A stretch of DNA of 64,000 nt from Porticoccaceae bacterium (GCA_028822155.1 JAPKEJ010000003.1:29927-93926); one strand, 5' to 3'; shown: positions 1-9,128, counted from the stretch's first letter. Numbers and translations are program-made. Notes: generated by a model not told the origin, from the sequence alone.

Positions 1-1184
1 ATGATGTAATTCGTGGCTTTTATAATGTCTGCCGGCATCGTGGCAACAAGCTATGTCAGGTAAAAGAAGGATTTCTCGAGGCTTTTTCCTGCCCCTACCA
101 TGGCTGGCAGTGGAACATAGATGGTAGCCTTAAAAAGGTTGCTGATCCAGAATTTTTCCGCCAGTTTGACAATGGAATACCCTCTGAAGAACTAGGTCTA
201 GTTCCCGTTCAGGTCGCTCAATGGGAAGGGCTACTCTGGTTTAATATGGACCTTGAGGCTTGCTCACTAAAAGAATATCTAGGTGATCTTGGTGAGCATC
301 TTGAGGGCTATGAGTTTGAGAAATATACACTCATAGATTTGCAGACCTTTGAATGGAATGGCAACTGGAAGCATGCCTGGGATGCCTTTAATGAGAGTTA
401 TCATTTCGCTGCGCTGCACCCAAATATGGTAGAGATTAGTGAGGGGCATGATATTCCCATTGAGCTCTATGGAGTACATTCTAGGATGCTTAATTACAAC
501 CGTACTGTAAGTGAAGTGCTTGAAGAACGAGAAAATTGGACCGACTTGCGTCGTCGCTTTATGCTCAGCGCTGAAATGAAAGGCACATCGCCCGACCCTG
601 ATGCCGCACAATCTGCAGTGCCAGAAAAGAGCGGTAAACCGATATCAGCTAAGGATATACATCTGCATGAGATTGAGTATCGCAGGTCAATTCAAGATGA
701 AACCAGCCTGCCTTACAAAAATCTCAATGATGAACAGTTAGTTCATCAATATCATTATAGTTTTTTCCCCAATACGACGTTTACACAATCTGCGGATGGC
801 GGAGCAATTTTCCGTTATCGACCGCATCCAATAGATCCAAATAAGTGTTTTTGGGATTTATTTATTGTCGGGTGTTTGCCCGAGGGAACGCCAATTCCCG
901 AACGTCCCGAGCATAAGACACATCGGTATGAAGAGGGCATTGATTATGTGAAAATATTGGAAGGTACGTTCGATCCGGCTTTCGCTGAAGTTATTGGTGA
1001 GGATGCTTCTAATATGCCAACCCTGCAGGCCGGCTGCCAGTCAGATAGTTTTGACGGGGGTATTTTAGGTGATCAAGAAATCCGCCTTAGGCACTTTCAT
1101 AAAATGTTGGATGAGTTTATTAGTGGCACTATGACAACTCAATCTCTACCGTCACAGGACGCCTATTTAAAGAAGATTGATTAA
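1..1184 (+). CDS. Rieske ring-hydroxylating oxygenase, alpha subunit (5' end outside window)
   Basis: The reading frame is open from base 3, so the start codon lies upstream; 393 residues are visible. It has a Rieske centre: C-R-H-R-G encoded at 30-44 and C-P-Y-H-G-W at 90-107 supply the two Cys and two His ligands. About 100 residues on, the motif N-E-S-Y-H-F-A-A-L-H-P gives the two His of the mononuclear non-heme iron site. The family (RHO alpha, Rieske plus SRPBCC catalytic domain) uses ferredoxin-delivered electrons and O2 to hydroxylate rings or demethylate. The N-terminal 50 or so residues are missing. It is one of three such oxygenases here and lies just upstream of an acyl-CoA dehydrogenase operon. 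Substrate unknown. Confidence 0.9.
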   Translation, partial: DVIRGFYNVCRHRGNKLCQVKEGFLEAFSCPYHGWQWNIDGSLKKVADPEFFRQFDNGIPSEELGLVPVQVAQWEGLLWFNMDLEACSLKEYLGDLGEHLEGYEFEKYTLIDLQTFEWNGNWKHAWDAFNESYHFAALHPNMVEISEGHDIPIELYGVHSRMLNYNRTVSEVLEERENWTDLRRRFMLSAEMKGTSPDPDAAQSAVPEKSGKPISAKDIHLHEIEYRRSIQDETSLPYKNLNDEQLVHQYHYSFFPNTTFTQSADGGAIFRYRPHPIDPNKCFWDLFIVGCLPEGTPIPERPEHKTHRYEEGIDYVKILEGTFDPAFAEVIGEDASNMPTLQAGCQSDSFDGGILGDQEIRLRHFHKMLDEFISGTMTTQSLPSQDAYLKKID

Positions 1185-1197
1185 GGAAATTTTCCTG

Positions 1198-1362
1198 ATG
1201 ACTCACGTTAGTAACGAAGCAAGGGTAGATGGTTACCTTGTTTTCAATGCAAAGTACCATGACGCCAACTTCTCTCGACTCGAGCTACTTAATTTGCTGG
1301 GCGAGCAGGAAAATGCCTACGGCACATTGCGCGGGCTTAGAGCCAGTCAATCATTTAAGTAG
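1198..1362 (+). pseudogene. Truncated ThuA-like fragment
   Basis: The ATG at 1198 follows an AAGGAA ribosome site at 1184-1189 and opens a 54-residue frame. Its first 35-40 residues align with the N-terminus of the complete ThuA-like protein at 6712-7515: the Y/W-H-D and R-L-E-L-L-x-L-L segments are shared and equally spaced. Similarity stops after the R-L-E-L-L region and the frame ends about 210 residues short. I read this as the remnant of a second ThuA copy behind the first Rieske oxygenase, since the intact copy also follows a Rieske oxygenase. It could still be translated, as the start region is intact. Confidence 0.6.
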
Positions 1363-1398
1363 ATGTCATTGCATTACCCCTTCGATAAACATAAAATA

Positions 1399-1414
1399 AA
1401 AACAAGTGTGTTTG
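1399..1414 (+). promoter_or_regulatory. Operator site D: AAAAC-N6-GTTTG upstream of the acyl-CoA dehydrogenase operon
   Basis: AAAAC at 1399-1403 and GTTTG at 1410-1414 form an inverted repeat with a 6-base spacer. The flanks are A-rich on the left and T-rich on the right, as at the other sites (10175, 13670, 25511, 26217). It ends 28 bases before the first gene of the forward operon. The regulator is not in the window; a TetR-type repressor is a guess from the symmetry. Confidence 0.55.
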
Positions 1415-1442
1415 TTTAATGTTTTTTCCTCAGAGATAATTT

Positions 1443-2630
1443 ATGGATGACAGCGTTTTTCGCAATGAAGTTCAGGCTTTCTTGACTGAGTCTCTGACTC
1501 CAGAAATGAAGCAAGCCGGTGAGCTTATGACGAGTGTTTTTGCCGATTTCGATGTGGCGATGGACTGGCACAAAGTTTTGTATCATAAAGGCTGGATCGC
1601 CCCAGACTGGCCTCAGGAATACGGCGGTACTGGTTGGACCCTAAATCAGCGTTATATCTTTCAAGAAGAGTGCAAATTGGCCAACGCACCTGCAGTGTTT
1701 GCCTTAGGGCTTCAGATGCTTGGTCCAATGCTGATTCATTACGGCACCCAAGAACAAAAAGATTTTTACTTGCCAAGAATACTTTCTGGCGAAGACAGCT
1801 GGTGCCAGGGTTATTCTGAACCGGGTGCAGGGTCTGATTTAGCGTCATTAATTACCGCCGCGGTGCGCGATGGTAATGATTATATTATCAATGGTTCTAA
1901 GATTTGGACCAGTTATGCTCAGCATTCTAATAAAATTTTCTGTCTTGTCAGAACCTCTAAAGAGGGTCGGCCGCAAGCAGGTATTAGTTTTATTCTTGTT
2001 GACATGGACTCGACGGGTTTGTCAGTGGAGCCGATTGTTGGACTGGACGGAACTGTCGAGCAATGTCAGGTATTTTTTGATGATGTGCGAGTCCCCGCAG
2101 TCAATCTTGTTGGAGTGGAAAATCAGGGTTGGGACGTCGCTAAGTATTTACTTGAATTCGAACGCGGTGGCCATAACTACGCCATCGACCATAAAAAACA
2201 GATGGCTAAAATCAACCGTCAAGCAAATTCTCAATATTCTTCGGGTAATACTTTGTGGAAGGATAATAAGGTTTTCGCTGCTAAATTCGCGGATGTTGCT
2301 GTAGATGCGCTGGCCTTAGAGTTTACCGAGTTACGCGTGAAAGGTGCCTTTGAGGCGGGTGGAAATGCCGGTGCGCTGTCTTCGCTGACTAAAGTGATGG
2401 GTACCGAAATTGGCCAGCGCTTTAACGAGTTAAGCCTAGAGATGATGGGCGAGCATGCCTTTGTTCAGCAGCTTGATGCGCTGCTTCCTGGCTGTGAAGT
2501 CGAGCCAATTGGCCCAAGTTGTGGTCTGACCACCATGGCTGAATATATAAATAATCGCGCGGCGACAATTTACGGTGGCTCGGCTGAGATTCAGCGAGAT
2601 ATTATCGCTAAGCGCGTTCTGCATTTATAA
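1443..2630 (+). CDS. Acyl-CoA dehydrogenase, catalytic-Glu-type subunit
   Basis: A 395-residue acyl-CoA dehydrogenase that oxidises an acyl-CoA to the enoyl-CoA with FAD. The substrate/FAD loop G-Y-S-E-P-G-A-G-S-D is at 123-132 and the C-terminal Y-G-G-S-A-E-I-Q helix is present. The usual C-terminal catalytic Glu (YEG-type) is Gly here. A Glu-Arg pair at 240-241, in the helix-G position used by isovaleryl-CoA dehydrogenase, is the likely base. The FAD-binding R-x-Q-F-G motif is absent. The next gene encodes a shorter dehydrogenase with the opposite pattern, so the two probably form an alpha2beta2 enzyme like those of steroid side-chain degradation (FadE28/FadE29 type). First gene of a five-gene operon. 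Confidence 0.9.
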   Translation: MDDSVFRNEVQAFLTESLTPEMKQAGELMTSVFADFDVAMDWHKVLYHKGWIAPDWPQEYGGTGWTLNQRYIFQEECKLANAPAVFALGLQMLGPMLIHYGTQEQKDFYLPRILSGEDSWCQGYSEPGAGSDLASLITAAVRDGNDYIINGSKIWTSYAQHSNKIFCLVRTSKEGRPQAGISFILVDMDSTGLSVEPIVGLDGTVEQCQVFFDDVRVPAVNLVGVENQGWDVAKYLLEFERGGHNYAIDHKKQMAKINRQANSQYSSGNTLWKDNKVFAAKFADVAVDALALEFTELRVKGAFEAGGNAGALSSLTKVMGTEIGQRFNELSLEMMGEHAFVQQLDALLPGCEVEPIGPSCGLTTMAEYINNRAATIYGGSAEIQRDIIAKRVLHL

Positions 2631-2657
2631 CCAATACATTTGTAGGGAAGAAGTTTA

Positions 2658-3794
2658 ATGTTTATTGAGTACAGCGAAGAACAATCCATGTTGCGCGATA
2701 GCGCAGATAGGTATCTTCGTGACAATTACAGTTTCGAGAGCCGCCAAGCCGCCATTAAAGAGGTGCGCGGATTTAGTGCAGATCACTGGCAGACATTTGC
2801 CGACTTAGGTTGGCTAGCGATGACCTTTCCTGAAGAGTATGGTGGTTTTGGTGGCGGTGCTCTTGAGACCATGATTCTGTGCGAGCAATTTGGCAAGTAT
2901 CTAGTGCGTGAGCCATATCTTGAGTCGGTTGTTCTAGTCGGTGGTCTGATTGAAGCTGGTGCTGATCGAGCACTAAAAGAAAAATATCTGTCGGGCCTAA
3001 TTGCTGGTGAGTTGCAGGGTGCACTAGCCTACCTGGAAGAGGGTAGTGTCGCTGATCCAACGCGTGTGCAAGCAACAGCAGAGCACAGTAATAATGGCTT
3101 TGCGATCAGCGGCAAAAAAACCGTTGTACTGAACGGCCCTGAAGCGGATTTCTTTGTTGTCTCGGCACGTGTTGGTGGTAAGAAAGAAAGCGCTCGAGAC
3201 GGTATTAGCTTATTTGTCATTCGTAAAGATGCTCCCGGGCTGAGCTGCAACAATTACATAACTTACGATGGTCGTTCGGCCTGTGAATTGCAACTGCATA
3301 AGGTCGCAGTTGATAAAGAGTCACTAGTGGGTGATTTGGGTAATGCTGCTGCTATCGCTGGGCCAGTTTTTTCTCATGGCATCGTTGCTGTCTGTGCAGA
3401 AGCTTTAGGTGCTATGGATGCTCTTCTGGCTGCCACGATTGACTATACTAAACAGCGCAAGCAATTTGGTCAGTCGATTTCTGCGTTCCAGGTGCTTCGC
3501 CACCGCATGGTGGACATGTATATGGAGATTGAATTAACTCGGTCACTGCTGATGGCAACAGCGTGGAAATTAGATAATGCGGCGCCAGATGCAGATCAAT
3601 GTGTCGCCGCTCTAAAGGCAAAGATGGGTAAGGCGGGTCGCTATGTCTCGCACAATGCGATGCAGCTCCACGGTGGTATAGGCACAACCGATGAATTTAG
3701 CGTCGGTCATTATTTTAAACGTTTGGCGGCAATAGGTGTCATGTTTGGGTCCAGAGACTCTCATCTGTCACGTTATTCTAAACTCTCGGTTTAA
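2658..3794 (+). CDS. Acyl-CoA dehydrogenase, FAD-arginine-type subunit
   Basis: A 378-residue acyl-CoA dehydrogenase, 27 bases after its partner, with an AGGGAAG ribosome site before the ATG. It keeps the R-K-Q-F-G motif (267-271), whose Arg contacts the FAD pyrophosphate, and a C-terminal L-H-G-G-I-G-T segment. It has no Glu-Arg pair in helix G and no S-E-P-G-A-G loop (the matching stretch reads Y-L-E-E-G-S). By itself it would probably be inactive. Paired with the preceding gene it supplies the missing half of the FAD site. The same arrangement recurs at 26338-28695. Confidence 0.88.
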   Translation: MFIEYSEEQSMLRDSADRYLRDNYSFESRQAAIKEVRGFSADHWQTFADLGWLAMTFPEEYGGFGGGALETMILCEQFGKYLVREPYLESVVLVGGLIEAGADRALKEKYLSGLIAGELQGALAYLEEGSVADPTRVQATAEHSNNGFAISGKKTVVLNGPEADFFVVSARVGGKKESARDGISLFVIRKDAPGLSCNNYITYDGRSACELQLHKVAVDKESLVGDLGNAAAIAGPVFSHGIVAVCAEALGAMDALLAATIDYTKQRKQFGQSISAFQVLRHRMVDMYMEIELTRSLLMATAWKLDNAAPDADQCVAALKAKMGKAGRYVSHNAMQLHGGIGTTDEFSVGHYFKRLAAIGVMFGSRDSHLSRYSKLSV

Positions 3795-3841
3795 AACTAA
3801 GAGTTGGCGTCATTATATTCGACTAATAAGGAACGATTACT

Positions 3842-4603
3842 ATGGATCTTCAATTAAAAAACAAAACGGTTCTGATTACAGGATCATCGAAAGGGATTGG
3901 TTTTGCGCTGGCAAAAACATTAGCGGCCGAGGGCTGCAACATAGGTATCTGTGCGCGCAATGCTGAGGAGGTAAACGCTGCTGTCGAGGCCGTTCGGGCT
4001 TTGGGTGTGAAGGCGCATGGTCAAGTGGTGGATGTGACGGACTCTATATCACTGGAAGGCTGGATTAAAGCCTGTGCCGAGACGCTCGGTGGAATCGACG
4101 GTTTTGTTGCCAATGTGAGTGCCGGCGGTGCGGACAATGAAGAATCCGGTTGGAGAAGTAACTTTGAAGCCGATGTACTTGCTAGCTGGAAAGCAGTTAA
4201 TGCCGTGAAGCCATATCTTGAAATCTCAGATTGCGGGGCTATTGTCAGCATTGGATCTACTGCGTCTCTGGAAGCATTTGCAGGCGCTGTGCCCTACGGT
4301 GCGATGAAGGCGGCACTCCTGAATTATTTTGGCAATTTGGCGCAAGAGTTGGCGCCATTGGGCATCCGTGTTAATAGCGTTAGCCCTGGCCCCATCTTTT
4401 TTGAGGGCGGCGCTTGGGAAGACATTAAGGCAGCTATGCCCGAAATCTATGAGTCGACAGTAGCCAATATCCCAGCAGGCCGTATGGGCTCGCCCGAAGA
4501 AGTCTGTGTGCAAGTTGCGCTATTGTTAAGTCCTATTTCGGCGTACACAACTGGTACCAATATAGTTATCGATGGTGGATTCACTAAGCGAATCCAGTTT
4601 TAA
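3842..4603 (+). CDS. Short-chain dehydrogenase/reductase
   Basis: A 253-residue classical SDR. The N-terminal T-G-S-S-K-G-I-G (13-20) is the nucleotide-binding glycine motif; Y152 and K156 (Y-G-A-M-K) form the catalytic pair with a Ser near 137. The typical N-N-A-G signature is altered (A-N-V-S-A-G). Likely NAD(P)-dependent oxidation or reduction of a secondary alcohol/ketone or 3-hydroxyacyl-CoA. Third gene of the operon, 47 bases after the second dehydrogenase subunit and 44 before another SDR. Substrate not determinable. Confidence 0.85.
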   Translation: MDLQLKNKTVLITGSSKGIGFALAKTLAAEGCNIGICARNAEEVNAAVEAVRALGVKAHGQVVDVTDSISLEGWIKACAETLGGIDGFVANVSAGGADNEESGWRSNFEADVLASWKAVNAVKPYLEISDCGAIVSIGSTASLEAFAGAVPYGAMKAALLNYFGNLAQELAPLGIRVNSVSPGPIFFEGGAWEDIKAAMPEIYESTVANIPAGRMGSPEEVCVQVALLLSPISAYTTGTNIVIDGGFTKRIQF

Positions 4604-4647
4604 GGTCTTTGTTAATCAGGTGATTAACTTAATAGAAGGTAGATTCT

Positions 4648-5418
4648 GTGACAGATAATATTTTTTCCTTAAAAGGAAAGGTGGCACTAATAAGTGGTGC
4701 GTCGAGCGGTTTAGGTGAGCATATAGCTGAAATGCTTGCAGATAAAGGGGTCGCTGTGGTTTGCGCTGCACGGAGAATGGATCTGTTGCAGAATCTCGCT
4801 GATCGTATTAATGCTAAAGGCGGTAAAGCCTTAGCGGTGGCTATGGATGTGACCGAACGAAATTCAGTTAAGGCCGCCTTTGATGCTGCAGAGAAGGAAT
4901 TTGGTACACCGGATATCGTTGTTTGTAACGCTGGTGCCACTGGCCGTCAGCCTTTCTTGGAAATGGAGGAGGCTAATTGGGACCATGTATTGAACGTTAA
5001 TATTAAAGGTGTCTTTAACGTTGGTCAGGAAGGCGCACAGCGATTGGTCGCGGCGGATAAGCCTGGCAATATTATTAACATATCATCTATTTGCGCTGTT
5101 TCGTCATTTAAAGGTCTTACACATTACAGCGCGTCCAAAGCAGCAGTTAACCAACTTACCCGTGTAATGGGTCATGAATTAGCGGAGCATAATATTTGTG
5201 TTAATGCATTGGCCCCAGGGTTTCTGCATACGGATTTGGTTGCCGACTATTATGAGACGCCTCAAGGCAAGATCGATTTGGCCAACTTGCCACTTGGACG
5301 AGCGGGAGAACTATCGGAGCTTGACGGTATTATTTTGTTGCTGGCGAGTAATGCCGCGAGTTATATGAGTGGCTCGGTTGTCACAGCAGATGCAGCTCAT
5401 TCTGTGAGATTGGGATAA
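4648..5418 (+). CDS. Short-chain dehydrogenase/reductase
   Basis: A 256-residue classical SDR starting at GTG, with AGAAGG upstream as the ribosome site. S-G-A-S-S-G-L-G (16-23) binds NAD(P); C-N-A-G (93-96), Ser near 146 and Y160-x3-K164 (Y-S-A-S-K) complete the active site. It resembles 3-oxoacyl-ACP reductase/gluconate 5-dehydrogenase-type enzymes, but the context (acyl-CoA dehydrogenases and a P450) favours a catabolic alcohol or hydroxyacyl-CoA dehydrogenase. It ends 18 bases before the start of the P450 gene. Confidence 0.86.
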   Translation: MTDNIFSLKGKVALISGASSGLGEHIAEMLADKGVAVVCAARRMDLLQNLADRINAKGGKALAVAMDVTERNSVKAAFDAAEKEFGTPDIVVCNAGATGRQPFLEMEEANWDHVLNVNIKGVFNVGQEGAQRLVAADKPGNIINISSICAVSSFKGLTHYSASKAAVNQLTRVMGHELAEHNICVNALAPGFLHTDLVADYYETPQGKIDLANLPLGRAGELSELDGIILLLASNAASYMSGSVVTADAAHSVRLG

Positions 5419-5436
5419 CCATTGGTGGAGAACGTG

Positions 5437-6636
5437 ATGAATACTGAAGTATTGCCTGATCATGTTCCAGAGTCTCTGGTAAGAGATTTTAATATCTATG
5501 GGCCTCCCGGAATCGATAACGACTTTCATGAGGCCTGGGCGACTTTATTACAAGAGGATGATTCATGTCCTCTGGTCTGGACTCAAGCAAATGAAGGACA
5601 TTGGCTGCCCACACGTTCAGCCATAATTGAAGAAATCTTAACCGATTACACCAGATTCTCCAGTCGCAGTATTATTCTTCCCAAGAGTCATAGTGCTGAC
5701 CATGGCCTGTTGCCCACGACCATAGACCCCCCAGAGCATCACTTTTATCGCAAGACCTTAAATCAAAGTATGGCGCCGGCTGCAGTCAATGCTATGGGTG
5801 ATGATATTCGCGGTATTGTGACGTCGCTGATTGACGAATTTGTGGAAAAAGGGCAATGTAACTTTACTCGTGATTTTGCTGATATCTTACCCATTCGAGT
5901 ATTTTTATCGATGATGGATTTGCCGGAAGATGATATCCCGCAAACCAAGTACTGGACCGACCAATTAATCAGACCTGACGGGACTATTACGTTTGCCGAT
6001 GCGCTGCAAAACTTGAAGGACTATATAGCGCCGTACGTTGATCAGCGGATGGGAAGTGACGGCACAGATATGCTCAGTCGCATGATTAATACCGAAACCA
6101 ATGGCCGACGCCTGAGTCGTGATGAGGCGATTAAATTGTCCATTCAAGTGTTTATTGCAGGTGTTGATACCGTGGTTAACTTGCTGGGATTTGTCTTTCT
6201 ATTCTTAGCGCGAAGTGAAAAACACCGCTTACAGATATCTCAGGGCGAGACTTCTGCCGCGCAAGCTGTTGAAGAGATCCTAAGGCGTTTTCCAATAGTG
6301 ACCATAGCCAGAGAAGTGACCGAGGACATGGAATTTCATGGCGTACAACTTAAGGCTGGTGATATGGTTGCCGCACCGACACCGCTGGCGGGTATGGACA
6401 ACACCTTTACTTCTAATGCTGTGGACGTCGAGTTTGGCCGCAAGCAGGGCAAAAGCTTAACCTTTGGGCGAGGAGCACACACGTGTCCTGGCAAAAATTT
6501 AGCCCGAGTTGAGTTGCGAATTGCGATTGAAGAATGGCTTAAGCGCATTCCTGATTTTCATGTCGATGAAAGCAGTCAAGTCAGCTTTAGCAGTGGCATT
6601 GTTGGCGTGGTCAACGAGTTACAGTTACGCTGGTAG
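5437..6636 (+). CDS. Cytochrome P450, CYP101 (P450cam)-like
   Basis: A 399-residue soluble bacterial P450. I chose the ATG at 5437, behind GGTGGAG at 5424-5430, over an in-frame TTG at 5422. The I-helix A-G-V-D-T keeps the Asp/Thr proton relay; the E-x-x-R is E-I-L-R; the heme loop F-G-R-G-A-H-T-C-P-G puts the Cys ligand near residue 350. Similarity to camphor 5-monooxygenase runs end to end as I recall that sequence, for example at V-P-E-x-L-V-x-D-F, T-R-P-D-G/I-R-P-D-G and the P-D-F near the C-terminus. The camphor-contacting residues differ: Phe87, Tyr96 and Phe98 correspond to Ile, His and Leu, so the substrate is probably not camphor. A putidaredoxin-like partner lies at 25709-26029. Last gene of its operon. 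Confidence 0.9.
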   Translation: MNTEVLPDHVPESLVRDFNIYGPPGIDNDFHEAWATLLQEDDSCPLVWTQANEGHWLPTRSAIIEEILTDYTRFSSRSIILPKSHSADHGLLPTTIDPPEHHFYRKTLNQSMAPAAVNAMGDDIRGIVTSLIDEFVEKGQCNFTRDFADILPIRVFLSMMDLPEDDIPQTKYWTDQLIRPDGTITFADALQNLKDYIAPYVDQRMGSDGTDMLSRMINTETNGRRLSRDEAIKLSIQVFIAGVDTVVNLLGFVFLFLARSEKHRLQISQGETSAAQAVEEILRRFPIVTIAREVTEDMEFHGVQLKAGDMVAAPTPLAGMDNTFTSNAVDVEFGRKQGKSLTFGRGAHTCPGKNLARVELRIAIEEWLKRIPDFHVDESSQVSFSSGIVGVVNELQLRW

Positions 6637-6655
6637 TTGATAAAAGCAACGATAT

Positions 6656-6690
6656 AAAAAAAGGGTTACTTTAGTGCCCCTTTTTTTATA
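6656..6690. terminator. Bidirectional intrinsic terminator
   Basis: AAAAAAAGGG at 6656-6665 pairs with CCCCTTTTTTT at 6677-6687 across an 11-base loop. It lies between the convergent P450 and ThuA genes and has A/T runs on both sides, so it can stop transcription from either direction. Confidence 0.75.
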
Positions 6691-6711
6691 TTTGTACTGT
6701 CTAGATACTGA

Positions 6712-7515
6712 TTAGACCGCAGCGCGAGCCTTAGTCAATGCATCAGCCGTTGGCTTATCCATTGGCTCAATTGCCCACTGAATGCCGCGTCTTAGTAGCT
6801 GGTAAAACACCGGCAAGTCCCATGAGCCGCGATCCATAGTAGGCCAGTAGTCGAGCATAGGTTGCATGTCATGATGATGACGACAGTGGCCCAGTGTTAG
6901 ATACAGTACCTCGCCTTCACCAACCTTATGGGTATAAAAAACCGGGTGACGAGCATGCTCCCATTCGTCTTCTTCAAACCCTTCAGCCTTGCCGCCGTAT
7001 TCTGTGTCTAATAGTACATGCAGGTCGCCATAAGTCTTCATTAGGTACAGTTCATCATCAGATTCAAAGGGCTCAATACCCCGCACTAGTGGATGATCTG
7101 GGTCAGCAATTGATACCTTATAAGGAGCAATAGGAGGATGAGAGCGGAACATGGATCCGAGTGTCTCTACAAATAGGGGAGCCCAATCCGGGGTGCCATA
7201 AAGCCCACTCGACATTAAGCGGATGATAGAATTCGTACCGTGGAGCGCATACCATCGGCCGCCTTTTTCGACCCAGGCTTTAAGTGCTTCCTGCGCCCCG
7301 AGAGAGGGCACAACATTACAGGTATAGCTGACAATGAAGTCTGCTTCTTCGATAGCTTGCAGATTCTCATAATCTTCAAAAACTCGGACCCTAAAACGAT
7401 CATCTTCTGATAGTAATTTCAATAATTCTAATCGAGCATAGTCTATATCGTGCCAGACGCCTCCAGCGATTAGTAAACAATTTATTCTGCCTGCGCGATT
7501 ATCGTGAATACTCAT
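6712..7515 (-). CDS. ThuA-like domain protein
   Basis: A 267-residue protein of the ThuA (trehalose-utilisation, class I glutamine-amidotransferase-like) family. Visible features are an N-terminal beta strand followed by W-H-D, a Y-A-L-H-G-T-N segment near residue 95, and a C-terminal L-T-L-G-H-C-R-H-H-H motif that may bind metal. No catalytic function is established for the family; members often sit in carbohydrate or aromatic catabolic clusters. It is the last gene of the reverse operon and follows the Rieske oxygenase by 26 bases. A truncated relative lies at 1198-1362, also behind a Rieske oxygenase. Confidence 0.75.
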   Translation of the reverse strand: MSIHDNRAGRINCLLIAGGVWHDIDYARLELLKLLSEDDRFRVRVFEDYENLQAIEEADFIVSYTCNVVPSLGAQEALKAWVEKGGRWYALHGTNSIIRLMSSGLYGTPDWAPLFVETLGSMFRSHPPIAPYKVSIADPDHPLVRGIEPFESDDELYLMKTYGDLHVLLDTEYGGKAEGFEEDEWEHARHPVFYTHKVGEGEVLYLTLGHCRHHHDMQPMLDYWPTMDRGSWDLPVFYQLLRRGIQWAIEPMDKPTADALTKARAAV

Positions 7516-7541
7516 TGGACTATCCTATTCTTTTATTTTAA

Positions 7542-8717
7542 TTACAGTGTTGGTTTTGGTGCGCTGGGGTCTTTAGCCAAATACCATTGAACCCATTTAT
7601 GGAATAGCTGGTTACCCGCTTCATTGCGGCCGAAGGTAACACTGCTATGGGCATTGGCTTCAAGGCCTTTTTGAATGGCCAGCCCTACCTGATAGTCTTC
7701 GACATCCACAACTTCCTGGAAGAAGTCCATCATGCCTTGCAGTTCGGTATCTTCTCCGTCTGGCTTGGACGGATGAATAAAGTTTATATAGGTGGTGTTC
7801 TGATTGGGCAGGGGGCCAGGAATAATCTGGCTAATCAGAGTAATTTCCGGAGCCACAAATAATGAGATATTAGGGAACAGTGTACGAATCCAGTCATAGC
7901 CATTGCTCTCATGCTTGTGATAATCCTCAGGTGCCACATCGGCAAGATTTTCTTTGATCGCCAAGTGGGGGAAGCAGATTAATGTATGGGGGCCGTAGGC
8001 ATCAAACTGCATTACATTGGAAAAGGTGCGCTGGGCAATGGTATCTGGGTGAGCGACGGCGAAGTGGTAGCCTTCCAGATAACCATCGTAAGCCACTTTC
8101 CAGTTGGCGCCGTCGATCTTGCGCTGGCCACAGAAATGCCAGTTTTCCATACCAAGACGACTGATATCTTCCATTACGTCACCAAGGAAGTCATCGAAGT
8201 CGACCTCGCCGTCGCCAGGCTCAAGCACGGTAAAGATCATACCGCCGCGCTCGTAGACAGGAAGCTGAGTTAACCCGTTGGCCTGCTTGTCGAAGTCACC
8301 AAATTTATCCTGATCTGCAACGCCGCGCAGCACACCATCATTGCTATACATCCAGCCATGGTATGGGCAGGTAAAGCGTGACTTGTTGCCACAGGGCTCT
8401 GTTGCCACTGTCATGGCTCGGTGAGAGCAGACATTGAGCATCACCCGTGCAGTGCCGTCTTTCAGGCGCGTAATAAGCAGTGGCTTATCCAGAAATTGAA
8501 ATGTCTTATAGTCACCGGGGTTCGGCAGTTCCTGAGTCAGTGCAACAAATACAGGGACCTTTTTAAAAATTAGGTCCATTTCCTGCTGCCACTGATCGGG
8601 ATCCGTATAGGTTTTGGTTGGTACGGTTAATGTTTGTGCGGCCTGATCGGTGGTGTTGTTATCAACATCATCAATAATGCGGGCAACAATGCGGTTATAG
8701 TTTTCTGCAATAGTCAT
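7542..8717 (-). CDS. Rieske ring-hydroxylating oxygenase, alpha subunit
   Basis: A 391-residue RHO alpha subunit. The Rieske ligands are in C-S-H-R-A-M and C-P-Y-H-G-W (residues about 97-120); the mononuclear iron His pair is in E-G-Y-H-F-A-V-A-H-P-D near residue 222. The start has a GAGGAAG ribosome site. It hydroxylates or demethylates a ring-bearing substrate with electrons from a ferredoxin; no beta subunit is adjacent, so it is probably homo-oligomeric. Its neighbours are small NTF2-like, SRPBCC and ABM proteins upstream and ThuA downstream. Confidence 0.9.
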   Translation of the reverse strand: MTIAENYNRIVARIIDDVDNNTTDQAAQTLTVPTKTYTDPDQWQQEMDLIFKKVPVFVALTQELPNPGDYKTFQFLDKPLLITRLKDGTARVMLNVCSHRAMTVATEPCGNKSRFTCPYHGWMYSNDGVLRGVADQDKFGDFDKQANGLTQLPVYERGGMIFTVLEPGDGEVDFDDFLGDVMEDISRLGMENWHFCGQRKIDGANWKVAYDGYLEGYHFAVAHPDTIAQRTFSNVMQFDAYGPHTLICFPHLAIKENLADVAPEDYHKHESNGYDWIRTLFPNISLFVAPEITLISQIIPGPLPNQNTTYINFIHPSKPDGEDTELQGMMDFFQEVVDVEDYQVGLAIQKGLEANAHSSVTFGRNEAGNQLFHKWVQWYLAKDPSAPKPTL

Positions 8718-8745
8718 ATTTAGTCTTCCTCACCTGATTCAGGGT

Positions 8746-9060
8746 TTAACTCTCTGGCAGTACCAGCGGGCCAGCAGCTGATACATCATATTTAACAATA
8801 TCCATTCCGGTAATCTCGACCGTGCCGCAGAAGGTCAAAAACTCAACAATATGGGGCATAGCCAGGTGCGCCATCAGGGCATCTTCATCTTTCCAATGCT
8901 CTGAGATCCAGATAACATTGCTATCATTCACATCCACGGCGATGGCATAGCGCAAACAGCCAGGTTCGGCATGGGTTTTGGTAATTATTTTTTGCGCAGC
9001 GGCAACATAGGTAGCAGCGTCTTTAGGAGCTAGTTCAATTTTTGCGGAGATAGCTAACAT
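8746..9060 (-). CDS. Antibiotic biosynthesis monooxygenase (ABM) family protein
   Basis: A 104-residue single-domain protein of the dimeric alpha/beta-barrel ABM/YgiN type. It has the conserved C-L-R-Y segment followed by a strand ending in S-E-H-W-K-D, then a helix starting A-L-M-A-H-L. Family members include cofactor-free quinol monooxygenases and heme oxygenases, but many have no known activity. It lies between the SRPBCC gene and the Rieske oxygenase in one operon. A paralogue is at 12827-13171. Confidence 0.75.
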   Translation of the reverse strand: MLAISAKIELAPKDAATYVAAAQKIITKTHAEPGCLRYAIAVDVNDSNVIWISEHWKDEDALMAHLAMPHIVEFLTFCGTVEITGMDIVKYDVSAAGPLVLPES

Positions 9061-9128
9061 AGTTGAATCCCTGATAATGTAACGTTAATGTAGGTGCCGA
9101 TGGTGCATTTATGGTTGTCCAGCCCGGT

